A stretch of 64,000 nt of DNA from the NCBI GenBank assembly GCA_916613615.1, contig OU744735.1, positions 54,452,082-54,516,081 of the forward strand. Reading direction: 5' to 3'. A program made the position numbers and the translations under genes. Numbering within the stretch: the stretch's first letter is position 1; each line of letters opens with the position of its first letter. Of the stretch, positions 61,500 to 64,000 are shown piece by piece. The stretch comes from Steromphala cineraria. Lineage: Eukaryota; Mollusca; Gastropoda; Trochida; Trochidae. The notes beneath the pieces are model-generated. The model worked only from the letters and a program-made list of their open reading frames with translations. It was not told the origin of the DNA and ran no database searches.

Positions 61500-62215
61500 C
61501 GTGAGGTATGGACTTTTTTCCCATGAAAAATCGAGCGTACTCGGAGTTTTCTTTCGAGGATTTTCAATATTTTTAGTGCGGGCCTCGCCACGAGACATGG
61601 TACAAATTTACCCTTAGCCCCCCAAGCTAAAAACTGTCGAAGCGGAAGTTTGCTTCCAGTTCTGCCTAAAAAGTTATAACTTGGAAACAGAAATATTGTC
61701 AAGATCGAGACGCTTTTTCCGACTATAGTCGTTTTTGTGAGAAAAATTTCCCACTAAATTTCGGCTGCACTCGGGTTTTTTAGAACTGCGTGAACATTTT
61801 TGTTTGTGATGCCATTTGCTGAAACTGCACATGTCCAAACTTTGAGTGTCAATGTCTACCCTTTCACGTCCCTGGAAGAAAGGAGAAGTTACTAATTATT
61901 GAAATATTTACATAAAACCGTTTTCGTCAATAACAAAATAAAAAAAATTTATTTTATGAAAAGTGACTAATTGGAGAGGTGGAAAAGTCGGGGCTCTATC
62001 TGCGGTATAAATGTTGTTGACGCGAAGCAATCGGTTTTTGACTTATTCAACTTTTTCGGAGACCGAGAATTTTCTCCCGAGAGGGACGGAACGTTTGTGG
62101 GAATTTTTCCCATGAAAAATCGAGGGTGCTCGGAACATTCATTCGAGAATTTTCACTATTTCTAGTGCGGGCCTCGCCGCAAACCATGGGAAAAATTGAC
62201 CCTTAGCACCCAAAC
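61500..62215. repeat. Direct repeat of about 115 bp, 590 bp apart
   Basis: About 61510-61625 and 62100-62215 share CCCATGAAAAATCGAG, CGGG(C)CTCGCC and ACCCTTAGC in the same order. Confidence 0.65.
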
Positions 62216-62389
62216 TTTCAAAATCAATATCATGTTTAGTGAAATTCAAAAACTATTTTCGGTGTTATTCCGAGGTCTGAAACATTTTCCTTATATGTCG
62301 GGCGAGGTCCTTCCATTCGAGAACAACCAATTTCATGGGCAACGTTGCCCAGTGCCTCGGATTTCAGAACACAAAGTCCGAGAGATTGC

Positions 62390-62690
62390 TTTCGCGCTTG
62401 ATATTTCACTAACCAAGCGGCGCGCTCTAACACATGAGATATCGTTGGAAAGAGGATGAAATTGCCTTCATTTTGGCATATCATTTGTATGTCCGCCCAT
62501 GCAAATAATTATACTATAAAGGCCGCAAAAGTATGTACTTTCGCGCTTGATATTTCACTAACCAAGCGGCGCGCTCTAACACACGATATATCGTTGGAAA
62601 GAGAATAAAAGTGCCATCATTTTGGTATATCATATGTATATGTGCAAAGAGAAATAAAGATGCAAGAAGCCCCGCAAAATGTGTTGATGT
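62390..62690. repeat. Second block of the 150-bp repeat family
   Basis: TTTCACTAACCAAGCGGCGC occurs near 62405 and 62554, followed by ATCGTTGGAAAGAG. These are the same family as 60060-61060 with GCGG instead of GTGG. Confidence 0.8.
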
Positions 62691-63134
62691 CCTTTTTTTG
62701 ACATCGGCAATTTTGTTCGGGTTTCGCCGCGACGCTGCGGCGGTTAGGTCCGTGGAACCTATCAAAAGTTGCAAAACTTTTGTAATCCACAACTGACAAT
62801 CAGAGCTTCCCTGACGTAGATGGTTGTTTCGTTCGCGACTCGCCAACTCGTCGCCTAGGAAGTCAGAAGAAAGCCCAGGTTTTCGACTTTGGGGGAGTCG
62901 TATGAATAAAAGAACCGGGGTTAGCCGGGACAGTCATGAAACGTCCAAATATGTGAATTTTACCATTGCCTTTGGTGCCGTCGGCGCCGATGGTGTGATT
63001 GTTTCAAATACTTTGGAATGACGGCAAATGAATGTCCATGAGGCTCACACTGATTTTCTCTGTAAAATGCTCCTGAGTTGTTCTTACTTGCACATGTCTA
63101 AATCTGTTTCAATCTATTACAGATGATATAGAAG

Positions 63135-64000
63135 ATGCCAAGATTTAGAGGAAGGAGACCGAGGACTCGGAACTATGGGGGGCCGTATGCTTCAGACGAC
63201 GAGTTCTCTTCCGAAGTCCATGCTGATGAAACTTCTGATATGGAAACTACTGATGATAGTGATGTGAATAGTGATAGTGATGGATTGGTATCGGACATGG
63301 ACAGTGATCCAGACATAAGGAACATTGCAAGACGTATACTAGCTGCTACGGCGAGCGCAGCTTCTGCTGGTTCTTCCACTGACGAGTTCGTTGACTTGGA
63401 TGATCAAGACAGTGACACCTCTGATACAGGGGAGGGGGATTTTGCGGCAAACTGGAAGGACGGGCCGAGGCCACGTGGACGTGTTGATCTGCCTTTTACG
63501 GGACAGACTGGGCTGGGACAGTTCAAAGAATTGCCTGAGCAACCAAAACCTATTGACTATTTCGAAATGTTCTTACAAGAAGATGATTACGGATTAATGG
63601 CAACGGAAACCAATAGATACTTTCACCAAGAATGCGACGACGAGGTCCTCCCGCCCAAGTCAAGAATGCGCCAGTGGAAGGATACGAATGCTGAGGAAAT
63701 GAAAGTATTCGTAGCGATGACTATCGCCATGTCCTTAGTTGTACAGAGGAACTTTTCAGAGTATTGGTCGACTAGTGATGTTACCTCGACGCCTTTCTTC
63801 CCAAAGTGTATGCCTAGAGACAGGTTTTGGTTGTTGCTCACGTTTCTTCACTTATCTGATAACAGTACAATGCCAGGACGAAACACACCACAGTTTTCCC
63901 CACTCAATAAACTTGGAATATTGTATAACCGCATCATACATCGGTTCTCAAGAGTTTATATACCGCATCAACATATCTCAGTTGATGAGGGATTGGTGCC
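63135..64000 (+). CDS. piggyBac transposase, N-terminal part (runs off window)
   Basis: Open from the ATG at 63135 to the edge (288 codons). The first 120 residues are Arg-rich then highly acidic with Asp/Ser repeats, usual for piggyBac N-termini. After PIDYFEMFL come family landmarks in order: ETNRYF, W-x(7)-EMKVFVAMTIAMSLV, YWS, MPRDRFWLLLTFLHLSDN, and finally SVDEGLV, which carries the first catalytic Asp. The C-terminal catalytic residues and Cys-rich domain lie beyond the window. The enzyme excises and inserts DNA at TTAA. No stop or frameshift is seen, so it may be intact. Confidence 0.9.
   Translation, partial: MPRFRGRRPRTRNYGGPYASDDEFSSEVHADETSDMETTDDSDVNSDSDGLVSDMDSDPDIRNIARRILAATASAASAGSSTDEFVDLDDQDSDTSDTGEGDFAANWKDGPRPRGRVDLPFTGQTGLGQFKELPEQPKPIDYFEMFLQEDDYGLMATETNRYFHQECDDEVLPPKSRMRQWKDTNAEEMKVFVAMTIAMSLVVQRNFSEYWSTSDVTSTPFFPKCMPRDRFWLLLTFLHLSDNSTMPGRNTPQFSPLNKLGILYNRIIHRFSRVYIPHQHISVDEGLV

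Larger units (their letters stand above)
59848..64000 (+). mobile_element. Larger piggyBac-type element, left end to window edge
   Basis: Starts with TTAA (59844-59847) and the same 14-bp inverted repeat CCCTTACGATGCGG. It continues with a subterminal region related to that of the 580-bp element, then 3.2 kb of repeats, then a piggyBac transposase frame from 63135 that leaves the window. That the terminus and the transposase belong to one element is inferred; nested copies are possible. It lies in intron 2 of gene C. Confidence 0.7.

Overview
The window looks like a piece of an animal genome. It has multi-exon genes with GT-AG introns and secreted extracellular domain modules (PAN/apple, EGF-like, Sushi, galectin-like). 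It also carries Ty3/gypsy, CR1/L2-like LINE and piggyBac elements and very large satellite arrays. The domain mix and element content suggest an invertebrate, perhaps a mollusc or another lophotrochozoan. That placement is an inference; nothing here fixes the species.

Layout. 1-2021 (minus): the gag and the start of pol of one LTR retrotransposon, cut by the left edge. 3907-13279 (minus): a complete, apparently young Ty3/gypsy element with two 1470-bp LTRs, a tRNA-His-type primer site, gag, pol, an extra zinc-finger ORF after pol, and a polypurine tract. Both retroelements join gag to pol through the same -1 slippery heptamer GGGAAAC, followed 6-7 nt later by a strong hairpin. 14.7-15.1 kb and 52.6-53.0 kb: two oppositely oriented copies of a palindrome-bearing dispersed repeat.

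The host genes are three paralogues. Gene A (minus, 16.8-24.8 kb) and gene B (plus, 40.3-48.9 kb) point away from each other. Each has six exons encoding PAN/apple - EGF-like - Sushi - galectin-like domains. Gene C (plus, from 51.85 kb) shows only exons 1 and 2 before the window ends; its introns hold a LINE and piggyBac elements. In all three, the end of exon 1 with its splice donor and the start of intron 1 is tandemly duplicated with a 101-bp period (about 10, 8 and 2-3 copies). The PAN, EGF and Sushi exons of A and B are nearly identical, while the galectin exons are strongly diverged.

Between genes A and B lies about 11 kb of a 9/10-bp CTACCT(G/C)CA-type array (27.5-38.5 kb) with higher-order duplications, followed by a 67-bp minisatellite. 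Around 25.5-26.1 kb there is a palindrome, a direct repeat and a tRNA-like pol III-box sequence. 49.1-50.3 kb is a 5'-truncated LINE ending in an AAT microsatellite; 54.6-58 kb is a longer, frameshifted LINE.

At the right end, a 33-bp satellite received two piggyBac-family insertions at the same TTAA of its unit: a 580-bp non-autonomous element and a larger one beginning at 59848. A piggyBac transposase ORF starts at 63135 and runs off the window. Most other stretches are AT-rich intron or intergenic sequence in which I see no gene. All coordinates and alignments were made by eye.
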